Origin: Aplysia californica
Taxonomy: Eukaryota; Mollusca; Gastropoda; Aplysiida; Aplysiidae
DNA: 40,199 bases
Assembly: GCF_000002075.1 (NCBI RefSeq)
Contig: NW_004797725.1
Location: forward strand, 525,147-565,345
Direction of reading: 5' to 3'
Part shown: piece by piece, positions 23,901 through 32,881 of the stretch
Position numbering within the stretch: position 1 is the first letter of the stretch
How the letters are laid out: every line of letters starts with the position of its first letter
Translations under genes and position numbers: made by a program
The notes under the pieces: generated by a model
Database searches by the model: none
Seen by the model: the letters and a program-made list of their open reading frames with translations, nothing else
Told to the model about the DNA's origin: nothing

Positions 23901-26900
23901 TGTACTGGTACGCCTTTTCATCGATTCGGTACGCCTTTTCATCGATTCGGGTTCGCACTTTCTCAATGTATGGGGCCATGCCGGTACTTGTCATCAGCCA
24001 GTCGTAGAAAGCGCTGGTAATGAAGTTATCAGTTAATACTCAAAGCGGATACTATTTCACAGTGCACTGAGGACTGAGGCTGGCATCGTGTGTAGCTCGA
24101 TTACTTTCGTGATTAATACTGTTTGTATCTTCAAAATTGAAGACAACTAGCGCCACTGATGGAGTCAGCCTAGTTCTTTGTCAAGGCCTACTGTCAGTCC
24201 CATTTCCCAATGATCAGTCATTTGCATCCGCTGCGAACAAGTTGCGATACTGATTTTAGGCTTAGTGTGGAATAATCATGAAGATCTATGTACAGGGTGA
24301 TTAAAAAACCCAACATGTATAACTTTTTTTTGTTAATGTTTTCCTCCACACTGAAGTTTCGCTTTTCAAATTTGCACTCTACATTTGGAAATAAAAAGAA
24401 ATTTGTCTGATATTCATTTTAGATGGATCCACAGAACAATTTTGCTCTGCATAGCTCGTAAAAAAACAATCCGTTTTCAGCTATGTCCCCATTTTTGTAG
24501 CATGACGCATCAGTTCACTTTAGGCCTACCCTTAAAAATCTCAATGATTGCGTCATATTGCAAACTACAGTAGTCTAACAGGCCAACAGAAGTTTGCAGA
24601 TAGTTTTTCTCAAGTTTCCTTTGCCTGCCGAGATCATGATTAAGATTATTAAAGAGCAGAGAGCTTTTTGTATTGAACTTTTCCTCACCATCAACTCATT
24701 TCGTAAGTTTTGCACAAGGTACGGAAACAGTAAAGTGCCCTTAAAGCCTTCTGTGATGTCAAGGGTGAAAATTATCCATCAGTTAGATCCTGTAGAGAAT
24801 GAGAACTAAATATTCCCCGACAAAATGACCACTTTAGGTTAAACACACACCGTTCGCACCCCTTTAAACTAAACATCACCAGGGTGCAAATTCAGTAGAT
24901 GAGCCCCAAGAGACGTCTGTCTGTAGGCAGTGGCTTTCCTACATCTCAAGGCAGGTCTTCATCTACGACTGTACCATTTTCCCGTTCGCGAAGCTTTCGG
25001 AGGATAGCAATGTGTTCATGATTCCTCGATCGTCGTGAAAAGCCTGTACATTTCCTCTATGACATTTGGTTCCTTGGCAAAGCCCATATTCACCGACGCA
25101 TTTAAATGTCGAGTCCAAAGGAGGACATACAGACCATTGGTTCTCAGAATTCCAAAATTTAAAAAATATTATTTTAACTCAGTAGGAGAAAAGAAATAGT
25201 CTTTAAAGATTACAGCGATGGAAACATAAGATTTTTAAAATAGAAAAAAAAGGAAAAAACAAACCAATCGCTACACAGCTTTCCATAGAAGATCTTTTGA
25301 ATTTGTGCATTTTACATTTATAGGTGGTTCTTATAAGAGCCATTACCGTTTTCGAAAATAAATTTCTTCTTTGTGAATTTTATGTCAAACAAATTCCTTT
25401 TCAATGAATTATATCTGTTCCAAATTACATTTTAGTAAAAATTTTGTGTGAGATATTTTTTGAAAAAGTTAACTGTTGTTTTTTTTTTATCACTCTGTTG
25501 ATCCATCTCAACTAGCTGTGAGATTGCACTCTCTAGATCTAGTCCTATGTTGTGAAGGACAGTGATTTCAGTGGAATAATTTAGATTTATTTCGGAGGAT
25601 TGTACACTTTTTTTTTCTTAATCTTACACTTTTTGAACATCAGTTGTATACTTTTTTATGGGTTGGGGTTGGCAGCTCTGGTATTGTTTTTATGATCCCA
25701 TTGTGACATAACTGTACAAAATGTCTTTTCTACTTTGAATATATTACTCCTTTGTTTCTACTGATGGTGGTATGTACTGATTTCACAGGGTGGCATTCAA
25801 GAAGGGCTTCAAAAACAAATGAAAGATTTTGGCCTTTGAAAAATGTAAAACGCATTGTCAAGCTCGTAAAAGTTTCTTTACTTAACATTATGGTTTAGAA
25901 CATTGCCCATATCTGTATTCTCTGACATACCAGTTATGTTCCAGAAGATCTATGCTTAGTGTTATAGATATGTTATTAAAACCAGAGCAGCTGAATATTC
26001 TGGTGGAAAGAATGTGTTGTAAGATGATTTGTTAACACATTAACTCTGAACCCCAAGAATATGATCTAGAACATTCCTCATTATCTTAACTTCTGTTTAC
26101 CCAATGGAAAAGAGGGAACTGTTTTAGTTCAGGCTGTCTTTGAATCGCTATTGGTACTGTCTGCTCTTTTTTTGTTGAAATTTGTTCATACGTTCTCTCT
26201 GAAGTTGTGTATATTTTTGGGACATTATTTCCTTTCAGGGACAACTATGGCTTTGTCACATTTACCTATGCTTGTGATGCCATTGCTGCAAAAGAGAGTA
26301 AGTCACCTGGAGAAAATTTCTTTCTTTTGGGGTATATAGTTTGCAGCGTGATGTTTATTTATTATGAATATGTGTAAATCGCAATTCAAATTCTAACTAG
26401 TGTTAAAGCATTTTCACTTTGTTTATGCTGATATTTACCAAACTGATGAAAAAGTTATCACTTTGGGATAATTAGCTAAAGGATAGTGCACACTCTAGTA
26501 CACAGAGGAACCGAAAGAATTCTTAAAGGAAGGATACTGCACTGGTCTTCAATGTACCAAGTTAAATAGTCATTTACTTTGACATGGCATTTCATACTCG
26601 GGTAAAATGATATGTGCAGGCAGATGTTAAGCACTGTGTGGCTAGATATGAGTTTGTGGTATGTAAAAGGATGAGTATATTCTTTAACTCTTTTTATCCG
26701 GGCTACGAGTATACTTGTAACAACGACTAGACCAGGCTACAATAAAGTCGGAACAGCCATACGGTCACGTCAAACAGCTAGTTCTGCTTGTAATTACTAA
26801 AATGCGGCAGTGCTAGCTCTGTCTGAATATTTCAATTTTCCAATGAACAGCGTTTCTTTGTTTTTGGTGGGTGTAGAAGCTTGAAAAATGTCTCAAAAAC

Positions 26901-29900
26901 GAACATTCACGACCGACAAAGTACTTCTTGAAGTGGCACTGGGTTGTGAGGGGGAATGAGACTAATTTGATGAAAATGGCTCTGAATCAAGTTCCATAAA
27001 TTCCGTTGTGGATGACAATGAACAGGAATTAGACTCGTCTAATAATTTGATAGAGATTCAGATTATGGTGAAGGCACCAGTACTGGAATTCGTGCTGTAC
27101 CGATGGGTAGAGCTAGATCACCGATGGGTAGAGCTAGTTCTATAAATCCAAGGGGATGTCGTTGATGCGGCAATCAGGGTCAAGTTGAATATACCTCAAA
27201 ATATACATAGTGCAATTGATGTAATTCCCAACCCTATACATTTTCAGATACTACATTCAATTTCTAACAGAACTGCCAACTTTCCTTAAAATCTAAGAGT
27301 AACTCTGAGAAATACAGTACCGTACTTTGAAATGTACACACTGAATTCCCACTCATATAACGCTGCGGCACCTGGGCGGGTACAGAGTCCTGGGGGGAGG
27401 GGAGGGGGGGGGAGGGGAGGGGGGTGGGGTGGTTGCGGCCAGGATAAAGAGTGTCAAACTATGCTTTTGCTCTTTTCTAAGGCAGTCAGGTTTTATGGTA
27501 CTGTATGTTTAATTCAGCATTGCTCTTTGAATAGCATGAAGCTTGAGAAAAGTTATTGAGTAATTTGCAGGGATGTCATTTTTCCAGGGGGAGGTGGGTT
27601 GTTTTTTAAGGTAAAAGAATAGTCATTCTCAGCATTTGTTTTCTGTTTACCCCCATATTAGTTGTGGCTGTGGTGTGTGAGAATACCATTCTGTTCAGAT
27701 ACATTTTTCAAGGCTGCTTGGTTATATTATGTTATTACTGAAACTGAGATTCAAAGGCTATTTTTTTATGTTATTGCTGCTTACGCAGTATTCCTGGTTT
27801 TGGGGACTACTGACCTGTTTATTTGTTCTTAGTCATTTTTGTTTACGATCATTCCAGTTTGTTTGGTTGTGGGCCTTTTTTGTGAAATATCTTTTTTTCT
27901 TAACGCATGTGCTGTCACTTTCATGATGCAGGCGATATATTCGCTAATAGGTTTTATTTCTCTCCTGCTACACTGATGTATTTGCCTTGTTATTCTCACC
28001 ATTTGTATTTAGCCATTAGTGTTTCTTCAAAAGTAAAATGAACAAAATTCTTTTTTTTTTCCAGGAGGGAACAACCTCCCTGGGGAAATGAAGTTTGACC
28101 TTTGTTTTGGTGGAAGAAGACGCTTTTGTCCTGACCAGTATGCTGATCTTGGTATGGAAGCCAAAATTCTGCTTTTAGAGCTATCTTTACAAATTAAAAT
28201 ATTTGCAGCTGTTGGGAAAAGGATGCTTTGTTTTTTGTTGATGAAAGTAATAATATGCTCTCTTTTCTCAAATTGCTATGTTTGAAATATATTGCTAGCG
28301 CTAATTACAGCATTATGCTGTGCTATATAGTGCTGAATGTGTCAAATTATCAGTTTAGGTTATTGTTATGGTTGGATTTATTTGAGAAGTCAGTAATGGC
28401 CAGTTGTGATTTGATTCTTCTATTGTTTTTTTATGTTGCTTTCTCCATAATCTGATTCCTAGCACTTCCACATTCTAGTGATTATATTTGATCTGCTGTT
28501 AACTTTCAATGTTTCCTCAAAGAAATTAACTCAAAGATTTTGTAAAAGGATTCACCCAAATGTAAAAAAAAATTATATATTTGCCAGAGTGACTGCCGGG
28601 GCCCCGGGAATTCGATAAAAATTGTTGAGACCCAGGACAAGGCGTCACTTTTTGCCTGATTCTGTTACTTTTAGTTCGCGTGACTCAGCAGCCCGCCGGA
28701 GCTCCCCGGCTCGGGGTCACGGGGTTAATGAGCCCTGAAGCGACTTTGCCGGTGTCGGTCAGGAAGTTCGCATTTTTTACTATGTTTAAAACGATATAAC
28801 TTCTTCCCCGACCCACATAGCAAACCATTACGCGGATGTGCTAAAAGCTCAATGTCTTGAGATTTATTCTGCGTTAGAATGGTTAGTTTCTGTGCCTTAG
28901 TTTTTGTTCTAGACAAGTGTTTGTAAAGTACCCAATTTGTCCTATTTTAGTTACAAACTTATGAATAAATGATTGTTAATTTAAAAAAGGCTCGACAGAT
29001 CTCTCCAAAATCTGTGTTAAACTGACTACGAATATCATGTCTTTTACCATGAGAAATCTTAAATCTGCGCGAGTAGTAATAGTCAAGTTATAAGAGAAGA
29101 AAGATGCACATCTGCCTTTTTTTAACTAAGAACGATCAGCGTTAGCTCTTATTTTACTATTAAACAAGAGAAAGTTACTCTGCATTTGTTCATGAATCAT
29201 GCTGTGTCTGTGGCAGCCTGCATACAACTAAAAAGATATAATATAAGCGATTAAAAAACCAACAAAACCGTGTAAATACATGGGTAGAGATAAACTTCTT
29301 GTATGGAATAAAAATGACAGCTAAAACATTCATTCTTAGTTTTTGTGTAGGAAATATGCGCGGACACAATTATGAATGTAAAGAAATCAGGCACATTGTC
29401 AGTTATTGCAAATGGTCATAGAAACGAAAAAAAAAGCTGGAAAAGTCTGGCGCTGATTCAGTGTCCCTGGAAAGCTAGAAATTTTTCTTATAACCCAATT
29501 ACGAGAAGTCATCCCTATTATTCAGTCAACTTACAAAACCTAGACTTAGCGATTTAAGAAAAGTAAGGAATTTCTGGAGTGTAACATATACTGTTCGTGT
29601 ATTAGATCTACGTTGAAGATGTATTCTAGCACTAAAATCGATTTGTACTTTTCATAGAGAAACTTCATGGTAACTTTTATAAACTTTCGAGAAAATATGA
29701 GCATATTCACGATTATATTAGACACATAAAGTTGTATTTGGAGGAATTACTTCATAGCCAATTGTGTGCCCGATGGATAGAATTGTAAAATTACAGCCTT
29801 CTATTATATGCGCAGATACCATCTTTTCTGAGTATCTGCACCAATGTTATGTCGTTCATGTCCCAAAAGTTCGACAGATTTTGACAATGCCTTTTTTTAA

Positions 29901-31647
29901 TATTGATTTTTTTTCCATTCACGCTAGTCCAAAAAAAATTACAATTTAGCATTGCCGACTCCAGCGCGTCTAACGAAATAACCAGACAAGTTACAACGTC
30001 CGTTCTTTTTTGAGTCTCAAGAGCAGAAATGCGTGCTTTGGGTGCACTAACTGAGAATTACCATAAATACAAGGATACACCTTAAATTGTACGTTGAAAA
30101 GTACCAAAATATTTAAGTTGGCCCAGACGGAGCGGCGACAGGGAGCTGACCCCCGTGACCCCGACGTGATAAGGCGCCGGGTGGGAAACCCCCCGCGAAA
30201 ACTAAAATTCCACTGCCGGTGCGCCGTGGGGAATGCCCGGGAATTTGAGGAAATCTGTAAATTGCCTTGAGAAAAAACCGGGAAGACCTGGGAAAATACG
30301 TAAAGCTCTCGAATATTTGAAAACAATTTCCAATAAGGTCAGTCAGTTCATTATTGCCGGTCGCAGTTGTGATGTTCGTTCTGCTTTTCCCGGTCTGAGA
30401 ATACGTTTCACACGAACAGGCAGCTATGCCGGAAGTGTATTTGTGACACCGAGGCTTGATCGGGAATATCAAGATCTACTTTCACTTTCGTTACCACCCA
30501 GAACTTTGCCGGTGATAGTCTGATAACGCACCAGTTGTGACTTGCAGGTCGTGCACTTCAGACGCTGTGTCACCATGAAAATAAATAATTGTCACTATTC
30601 TGTCACTTGTGATAAAAGAAAAGCAAAGAAAAGGAAGGCAATACCAGAGGACAAAAAACTTGGAAGCAGATTTTATTTTAAAATTTTTTATTAGAACTCT
30701 CTACAAAGCGCACTTTGGTGCCGTTCGTGTATGGAATCAGGATCCGTCCTACCTTGTAAGCCTTGTTATTGGAACTAAAGGGTTTGCGTTTCATTGGATG
30801 GGTGATAATGATAGTAAATTAAAACCACATTTTAGCTTTCTGTTCAAGATTGGCAGATTTTCAGTGTCACTGCATCTTGCCCTCTCTCAGTTTTTACTAC
30901 TCTCACACTGAATAGGTCTACTTGAGCCATTCAAGTTATTACTGTACTTTGAGTTTGAGCTATCATTTTTGTCTTTTATGTTTATAATATGAATCATGAC
31001 ACCAAGACTGGTTCTTGACAGTCGATATTCTGGTTCTAGGCCCTTTCACAGGCTCAAAGTAGGATTCATTTTTGTAATATAGTTTATATGTATGTAATGG
31101 TATATAAAGTGATGAGGGGAAAATATAAGTAAATAAAAACAGACTGAAATATCTGTCACACAAGACTCCAGTGCCACATTGACATTTTGTTGACTGGATA
31201 TAATGTAGGCTCCGTACTTGTGTGTGTGTGTTATATTTAAATGAAAAACATGCTATCATTGCTATGTAACATGCCCCTGGAAAATTCAGAAGCCTGTTTG
31301 GCAGTCACCTTGATTTGTGAAGGCTGGAAACAAAAGTGTATGTGAAAACGGAGCAATCACCTCTTGTCTGATGTTAATAAACCAGATGTGTATTTTATAC
31401 CATTTTGACGGTGTGGTTTATTTTTATGTTGGATATAAAGGTGCCGCTTAAAATCTGTTTTCTTATTCCCATTCACCACCATCACACGCCCCATATATAT
31501 ATATATATATATATCTCTCTCTCTCTCTCAGATGGAAATCGTGAAATTGAAGAAGAGTATGCTCCAATGCCCACCAAGATGTCAGAGGAGCTGGATTATG
31601 CAGCCTTGCTCAAACAACATTCAAACCAACAAAGGAAAAAAAGATAA
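11361..31647 (+). CDS. PPARGC1: PGC-1 family transcriptional coactivator (PPARGC1 / spargel homologue), spliced gene lacking its N-terminal exon(s)
   Basis: Ten exons join without a phase conflict: 11361-11408, 12571-12625, 13817-13857, 14878-16990, 19739-19900, 20631-20724, 23595-23716, 26239-26297, 28065-28151 and 31532-31647. They encode 964 residues and a stop. PGC-1 proteins are nuclear coactivators that dock on nuclear receptors and NRF-type factors and drive mitochondrial biogenesis genes. Diagnostic features, numbered from the first visible residue, are LXXLL (LASLL) at residues 6-10, DHDYC at 380, an acidic segment, RS repeats from about 610, an RRM at about 838-926 with RNP2 VYVGKI and RNP1 DNYGFVTF, then CDAIAA, DLCFGGRRRF and YADLD, and the tail LDYAALLK. 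Vertebrate PGC-1alpha has the same order: EANLLAVL, GDHDYC, RS, EERRVIYVGKI, DSYGFITY, YADLD, LDFDSLLK. The first visible exon starts in mid-codon, so at least one 5' coding exon is missing. Confidence 0.95.
11571..12351. mobile_element. TA-flanked MITE (Tc1/mariner-pogo type ends)
   Basis: The left end, CAGTGGAACTTGGATTCAA, and the right end, TTGAATCCGATTTCCACTG, are inverted repeats, each bordered outside by TA (11569-11570 and 12352-12353), as in IS630/Tc1/mariner elements. The 781-bp interior has no transposase; a 193-codon plus-strand open frame there looks like chance. The element lies in the intron after the LXXLL exon. Confidence 0.65.
12571..12625 (+). CDS. PPARGC1: PGC-1 short exon
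   Basis: Acceptor TTCTTTTCAG, donor CGAAA|GTATGT. It reads TSSSDDLSVPTRVAKNR after the split Ala codon and ends with two bases of a Lys codon completed by the next exon. Both phases fit the neighbours. No motif was recognised; it is accepted on splice sites and phase. Confidence 0.75.
12626..13816 (+). other. PGC-1 intron, nothing recognised
   Basis: A 1.19-kb AT-rich intron with no identifiable repeat or gene. Confidence 0.6.
13817..13857 (+). CDS. PPARGC1: PGC-1 short exon (KEILLRAKSAGSSP)
   Basis: A 41-bp exon with acceptor GCTTCACAG and donor CCAG|GTTTGT. With its neighbours it gives NRKEILLRAKSAGSSPATPP. The leucine-rich patch and the following T/P-rich run may match the LLKKLLL or ELLKYL region of vertebrate PGC-1alpha. 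Phases fit on both sides. Confidence 0.72.
13977..14138 (+). repeat. Dispersed repeat R2, copy A
   Basis: Shares GTGCTCTGGTGTG, TGCTCC, TCTTTCCTA and a GTGTTGCAA-containing 3' part with 17919-18158. Both copies lie in PGC-1 introns in the same orientation. Confidence 0.55.
14562..14633. repeat. 21-bp inverted repeat with 30-nt loop (hairpin)
   Basis: The arms at 14562-14582 and 14613-14633 pair at 20 of 21 positions (CGGGCAATATTGCATACAG against CTGTATGCAATACTGCCCG). Outside the arms pairing stops. It lies in the intron before the large PGC-1 exon. Confidence 0.8.
14878..16990 (+). CDS. PPARGC1: PGC-1 large central exon: S/T/P-rich region, DHDY motif, acidic patch, RS domain
   Basis: A 2,113-bp exon with acceptor TTCTTGCAG and donor TCAAG|GTATGG. 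It opens with ATPPATPPPYGRIS and continues as a long S/T/P/Q-rich, probably disordered region. DHDY (15873-15884) is the tetrapeptide that binds host cell factor HCF-1 in PGC-1 proteins. An acidic stretch around 16020-16180 contains EDMEEEKDEVP. Basic SRRRSRRYRRR (near 16255) and dense RS dipeptides (about 16580-16990) follow; RS domains of this family bind splicing and RNA-processing partners. The RS part is noticeably more GC-rich than the rest. A Ser/Thr-only stretch with TTTSTSSATTS lies near 15585. The frame stays open past the donor to a stop at 17088-17090. Confidence 0.93.
17919..18158 (+). repeat. Dispersed repeat R2, copy B
   Basis: Matches copy A at the 5' part (TTGGCGAGTGCTCTGGTGTG) and the 3' part (GGTGTTGCAAATGACAAAT), with an extra stretch of about 60 bp in the middle. 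It ends AATAAAAC, which suggests a retroposon tail. The family is unknown. Confidence 0.55.
18565..19011 (-). mobile_element. R1 inverted-repeat element, copy C (inverted)
   Basis: Reverse-complement match to copy A. It shares GGCTCAACACCTT, GCGTTGATTAAAGGCAC, GGCGGCCATTT and ends GTGGTGAAATCAGGCGCTCG / GATGAGCGCCTTATTGCACC. More diverged at its right end. Confidence 0.78.
19739..19900 (+). CDS. PPARGC1: PGC-1 RS-domain exon 2
   Basis: Donor TGGAG|GTATGT. After one base completing Arg it reads SRSPGRQRDLDMRKKRSRAH and then RHGRRSCSRSDRRSRSRSRS, continuing the RS domain. Phase in (one base) and out (two bases) fits both neighbours. Confidence 0.9.
20631..20724 (+). CDS. PPARGC1: PGC-1 exon linking RS domain to RRM
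   Basis: Acceptor TTTCACCCAG, donor CCATG|GTTAGA (non-ideal). It reads RSHRHRTRSRSSAERRISQK then RKEREEEKIRAM and ends on a codon boundary. Joined to the next exon it gives EEEKIRAM-EERRVVYVG, matching vertebrate RQRQKAIEERRVIYVG. Confidence 0.9.
20910..20960. repeat. (CT)n microsatellite
   Basis: About 25 uninterrupted CT units in the PGC-1 intron before the RRM exons. Confidence 0.97.
21048..22771 (-). mobile_element. 5'-truncated LINE with RT C-terminal part and RNase H (I-superfamily-like)
   Basis: The minus strand encodes YTDDLVL (RT catalytic motif, near 22715), RT thumb sequence with KYLGIIFDKRLTWKQHI and GAIRPHLKYGSSAW, then an RNase H domain (IYTDGSV, the glutamate in YRAETEAL, FLTDAMS, PPHCGVLGNE), then a C-terminal segment with YHELSRQEQVIIFRLRT. 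RT followed by RNase H points to the I/Nimb group. A stop follows YTDDLVL, a frameshift lies between it and the long frame starting at 22696, and another lies near 21485 in a GCAG repeat. The element ends in a GAA-repeat tail (TTC on the plus strand, 21048-21060). Perfect 11-bp repeats, ACAATCTCTTA, flank it at 21037-21047 and 22772-22782. Confidence 0.88.
22969..23003 (+). repeat. Retroelement 3'-tail-like fragment
   Basis: AGTTGCGAGGGCTGTAAAAC followed by CCTCTACTAT closely matches the inserted tail at 35095-35132 (AGTTGCGAGCGCCGTAAAAC, then TACTAC repeats). Its 5' border is unclear. Confidence 0.5.
23046..23442 (+). mobile_element. 3' fragment of a second LINE
   Basis: An open frame reads WATGTTGRRMYGHM, then INELRRGDQSIIFQLRTH, then CPLCDYPSETVEHHLFFC. 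This is the C-terminal zinc-knuckle type segment of LINEs (C-x2-C ... H-x4-C), with the same layout as the end of the LINE at 21048-22771 but clearly a different family. It lies in the opposite orientation and stops at 23439. Confidence 0.7.
23475..23594 (+). other. Intronic open stretch in frame with the RRM exon
   Basis: An ATG at 23475 opens 40 codons (MAKSKGIDTLERVLRMDDFY and on) that run into the RRM exon in frame, across its acceptor. If transcribed from an internal start it would give a short RRM-plus-tail protein. No similarity to other PGC-1 proteins is seen, so it may simply be an intron end without stops. Confidence 0.3.
23595..23716 (+). CDS. PPARGC1: PGC-1 RRM exon 1 (RNP2)
   Basis: Acceptor ATATTCACAG, donor CATGG|GTAAGT. 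It encodes EERRVVYVGKIPEGFTKRQL and then HKRFERFGEIKEVKVNFREH. VYVGKI is RNP2 of the RRM, and the EERRVVYVGKI context is specific to PGC-1 proteins. The open frame also extends upstream of the acceptor to an ATG at 23475. Confidence 0.96.
23907..23948. repeat. 21-bp perfect tandem duplication
   Basis: Two identical 21-bp units, each beginning GGTACGCCTTTTCATCGATT, lie near the left end of the element at 23842-25673. Confidence 0.95.
24293..24830 (+). mobile_element. Fragment of a mariner-like transposon with DUF4817-type helix-turn-helix
   Basis: ACAGGGTGATTAAAAAACCC at 24293 resembles the terminal CAGGGTGTCC ends of a common animal element group. About 340 bp downstream, the frame from ATG 24634 reads EQRAFCIELFLTINSFRKFC and TRYGNSKVPLKPSVMSRVKI. 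This is the N-terminal DNA-binding domain typical of those transposases (EQR-x-FC-V ... F-x-x-x-Y-G ... P-x-x-x-T-I). No catalytic part is present. It is nested inside the element at 23842-25673. Confidence 0.5.
26239..26297 (+). CDS. PPARGC1: PGC-1 RRM exon 2 (RNP1)
   Basis: Acceptor TTTCCTTTCAG, donor GAGA|GTAAGT. It reads GDNYGFVTFTYACDAIAAKE; YGFVTF is RNP1. Vertebrate PGC-1alpha reads DSYGFITYRYTCDAFAALE at this position. Confidence 0.96.
26684..27190 (+). mobile_element. piggyBac-like remnant
   Basis: TTAA at 26684-26687 is followed by CTCTTTTTATCCGGGC, consistent with a piggyBac end (TTAA target, CYCTTT start). From ATG 26888 the frame reads MSQKRTFTTDKVLLEVAL and later NGSESSSINSVVDDNEQE, the short basic then acidic N-terminus typical of piggyBac transposases. 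It is broken by stops at 26957 and 26963 and by a frameshift near 27050. It contains a 21-bp-period repeat of ACCGATGGGTAGAGCTAG (27099 and 27120). No catalytic domain or right end is seen. Confidence 0.5.
27392..27435 (+). repeat. G-run tract, G-quadruplex-capable
   Basis: A run of G tracts of four to nine bases separated by A or T, on the transcribed sense strand of a PGC-1 intron. Confidence 0.85.
28065..28151 (+). CDS. PPARGC1: PGC-1 RRM exon 3
   Basis: A strong acceptor (ten T, then CCAG) and donor CTTG|GTATGG. It reads GNNLPGEMKFDLCFGGRRRF and then CPDQYADL, equal to the last strand of the RRM and the conserved YADLD of the family. Confidence 0.95.
28580..30540. mobile_element. AT-rich block between GC-rich inverted repeats, unidentified element
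   Basis: TCGGGGTCACGGGG at 28711-28724 and its exact reverse complement at 30151-30164 lie in two GC-rich stretches of about 150 bp (28585-28760 and 30118-30260). TTTTAGTT(TT)CGC is also mirrored in both. Between them is 1.35 kb of AT-rich sequence without a recognisable protein. CCCGGGAATT and ACTTTGCCGGTG are repeated in direct orientation on both sides. It looks like a DNA transposon or nested repeats; the true outer ends are not resolved. Confidence 0.4.
31493..31530 (+). repeat. (TA)n(CT)n microsatellite forming a splice-acceptor pyrimidine tract
   Basis: Nine to ten TA units pass into about eight CT units that end directly in CTCAG, the acceptor of the last PGC-1 coding exon. Confidence 0.95.
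31532..31647 (+). CDS. PPARGC1: PGC-1 last coding exon
   Basis: The acceptor is preceded by a (TA)n(CT)n microsatellite that serves as its pyrimidine tract. It completes YADLD and reads GNREIEEEYAPMPTKMSEEL then DYAALLKQHSNQQRKKR and TAA. Vertebrate PGC-1alpha ends LDFDSLLKEAQRSLRR, the same pattern of an acidic run, then LDxxxLLK, then a basic end. Confidence 0.95.
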
Positions 31648-32875
31648 CACAAGGCAACGGGCTTGTCATCTCCGTGCCATATTATGCCCAATGGATAAAT
31701 AGCATGGTGCCTCCTACTGCCCTTTCCAAGTATATTAGCATTTGATAGACCTGATTATGTGAATGTTAATTAGCTGTTTGAGATAGAAAAAAAATACATT
31801 TTGGGGTTCCCTGGTTGTTTTCAAGTGCATATGCATGGCGCAGTTTCTTTTTATTTTTCTTTGATACCTCTCCTGTTTTTGTAAGAATGAAGTTGATAGT
31901 CATGTGCAGGTTCTTGTGTTTTGGTGTATGCTTTTTCTATTGACTTTCATGCTTGTGTTCCAGTTCTAGAGTACTGGTTTGTTTGAAGTTCCAAGTCGCA
32001 CTTTTTGAGGTGGAATCTTTCTACTGCCCCGGCCCGGTGATGAATGCTTATTGTATTGTGGGTACTTTCCAGTCATAATAATTGTAGGAAATCAACATCA
32101 GCTGTGCACTTAGGGTATGAAGATGTTTTTGCAGCTCTTCGACTCTGGCTATGGTCAGTTTTTTCTTAGGTGATTGACCTTGTCATTTGATTTGTACAAA
32201 ATTCTCACGGTATGCATTGGTAAAATATCACACAGCCTTCATTCTCAGGAATACCACAAGAGATCAAATAGATTGTGGTATGTGTAACTTGTGGGGTTTA
32301 TTTTTCTTGATATATAGATTTACTGCTTTAATATCTCATTAGCCTTTGCACAAATTTTGTCTCAGTTTCAAGCATTGTATTTCTTTTTGATAGTAGTGAT
32401 CTGAGCATAAATGGTAGTTTTTATGAGTCTAGAGACAAGATTGTTTTCATAATGAGAGTACTTGCTATCAGAGGCTTTCGTCTCAAGGCCAGACTCTTTA
32501 CTTTTCTTGATTATCCTATTTGTTTTTCATATATATAGATTAGGAGCTGCCAGTGTAATGTTTTTAATTTTTAAATTTATTGTTGGCATAATCTTGAATC
32601 GATGGACTTAACCCCATATTGAAAAAAAAAGTGCAGTGCAGAAATGTTTCTCGGCTTGTGTCAAATGAAAGTTCTAGATTAAGTGTTTATGAAGATTATT
32701 GTGAATCATATGCAAGGTGTGAAGTTGGATGTAAAATTGCTTTGAAGTGTTTAAATGAGTATGATAGTTTACATATGAAATGTATATATTGACTGACTGA
32801 CTTTTTTCCGTTTTTGGCTGCGATGAGGTGCCAAACTCCTTGCCTCCGTTGTATGTGTGATTTTGTTTGTACAAT

Positions 32876-32881
32876 AATAAA
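32876..32881 (+). terminator. Poly(A) signal AATAAA
   Basis: First canonical signal after the PGC-1 stop codon, followed within 60 bp by GT-rich sequence. Confidence 0.45.

Larger units (their letters stand above)
23842..25673. mobile_element. 1.8-kb DNA element with CAGAGCTGCCAACC ends
   Basis: CAGAGCTGCCAACC at the left end (23843) is mirrored by GGGTTGGCAGCTCTG at the right end (25659-25673). Both ends continue with similar T-rich sequence containing TGTACACTT or TTGTATACTT. CAG-starting ends of this kind occur in hAT elements, but an 8-bp target duplication is not evident. The only coding trace inside belongs to a different, nested element. Confidence 0.5.
28152..31531 (+). other. Last PGC-1 intron, 3.4 kb
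   Basis: Holds the block at 28580-30540 described separately. The remaining parts are AT-rich with no recognised gene. A 100-codon open frame at 30609-30911 has no known domain. Confidence 0.7.
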
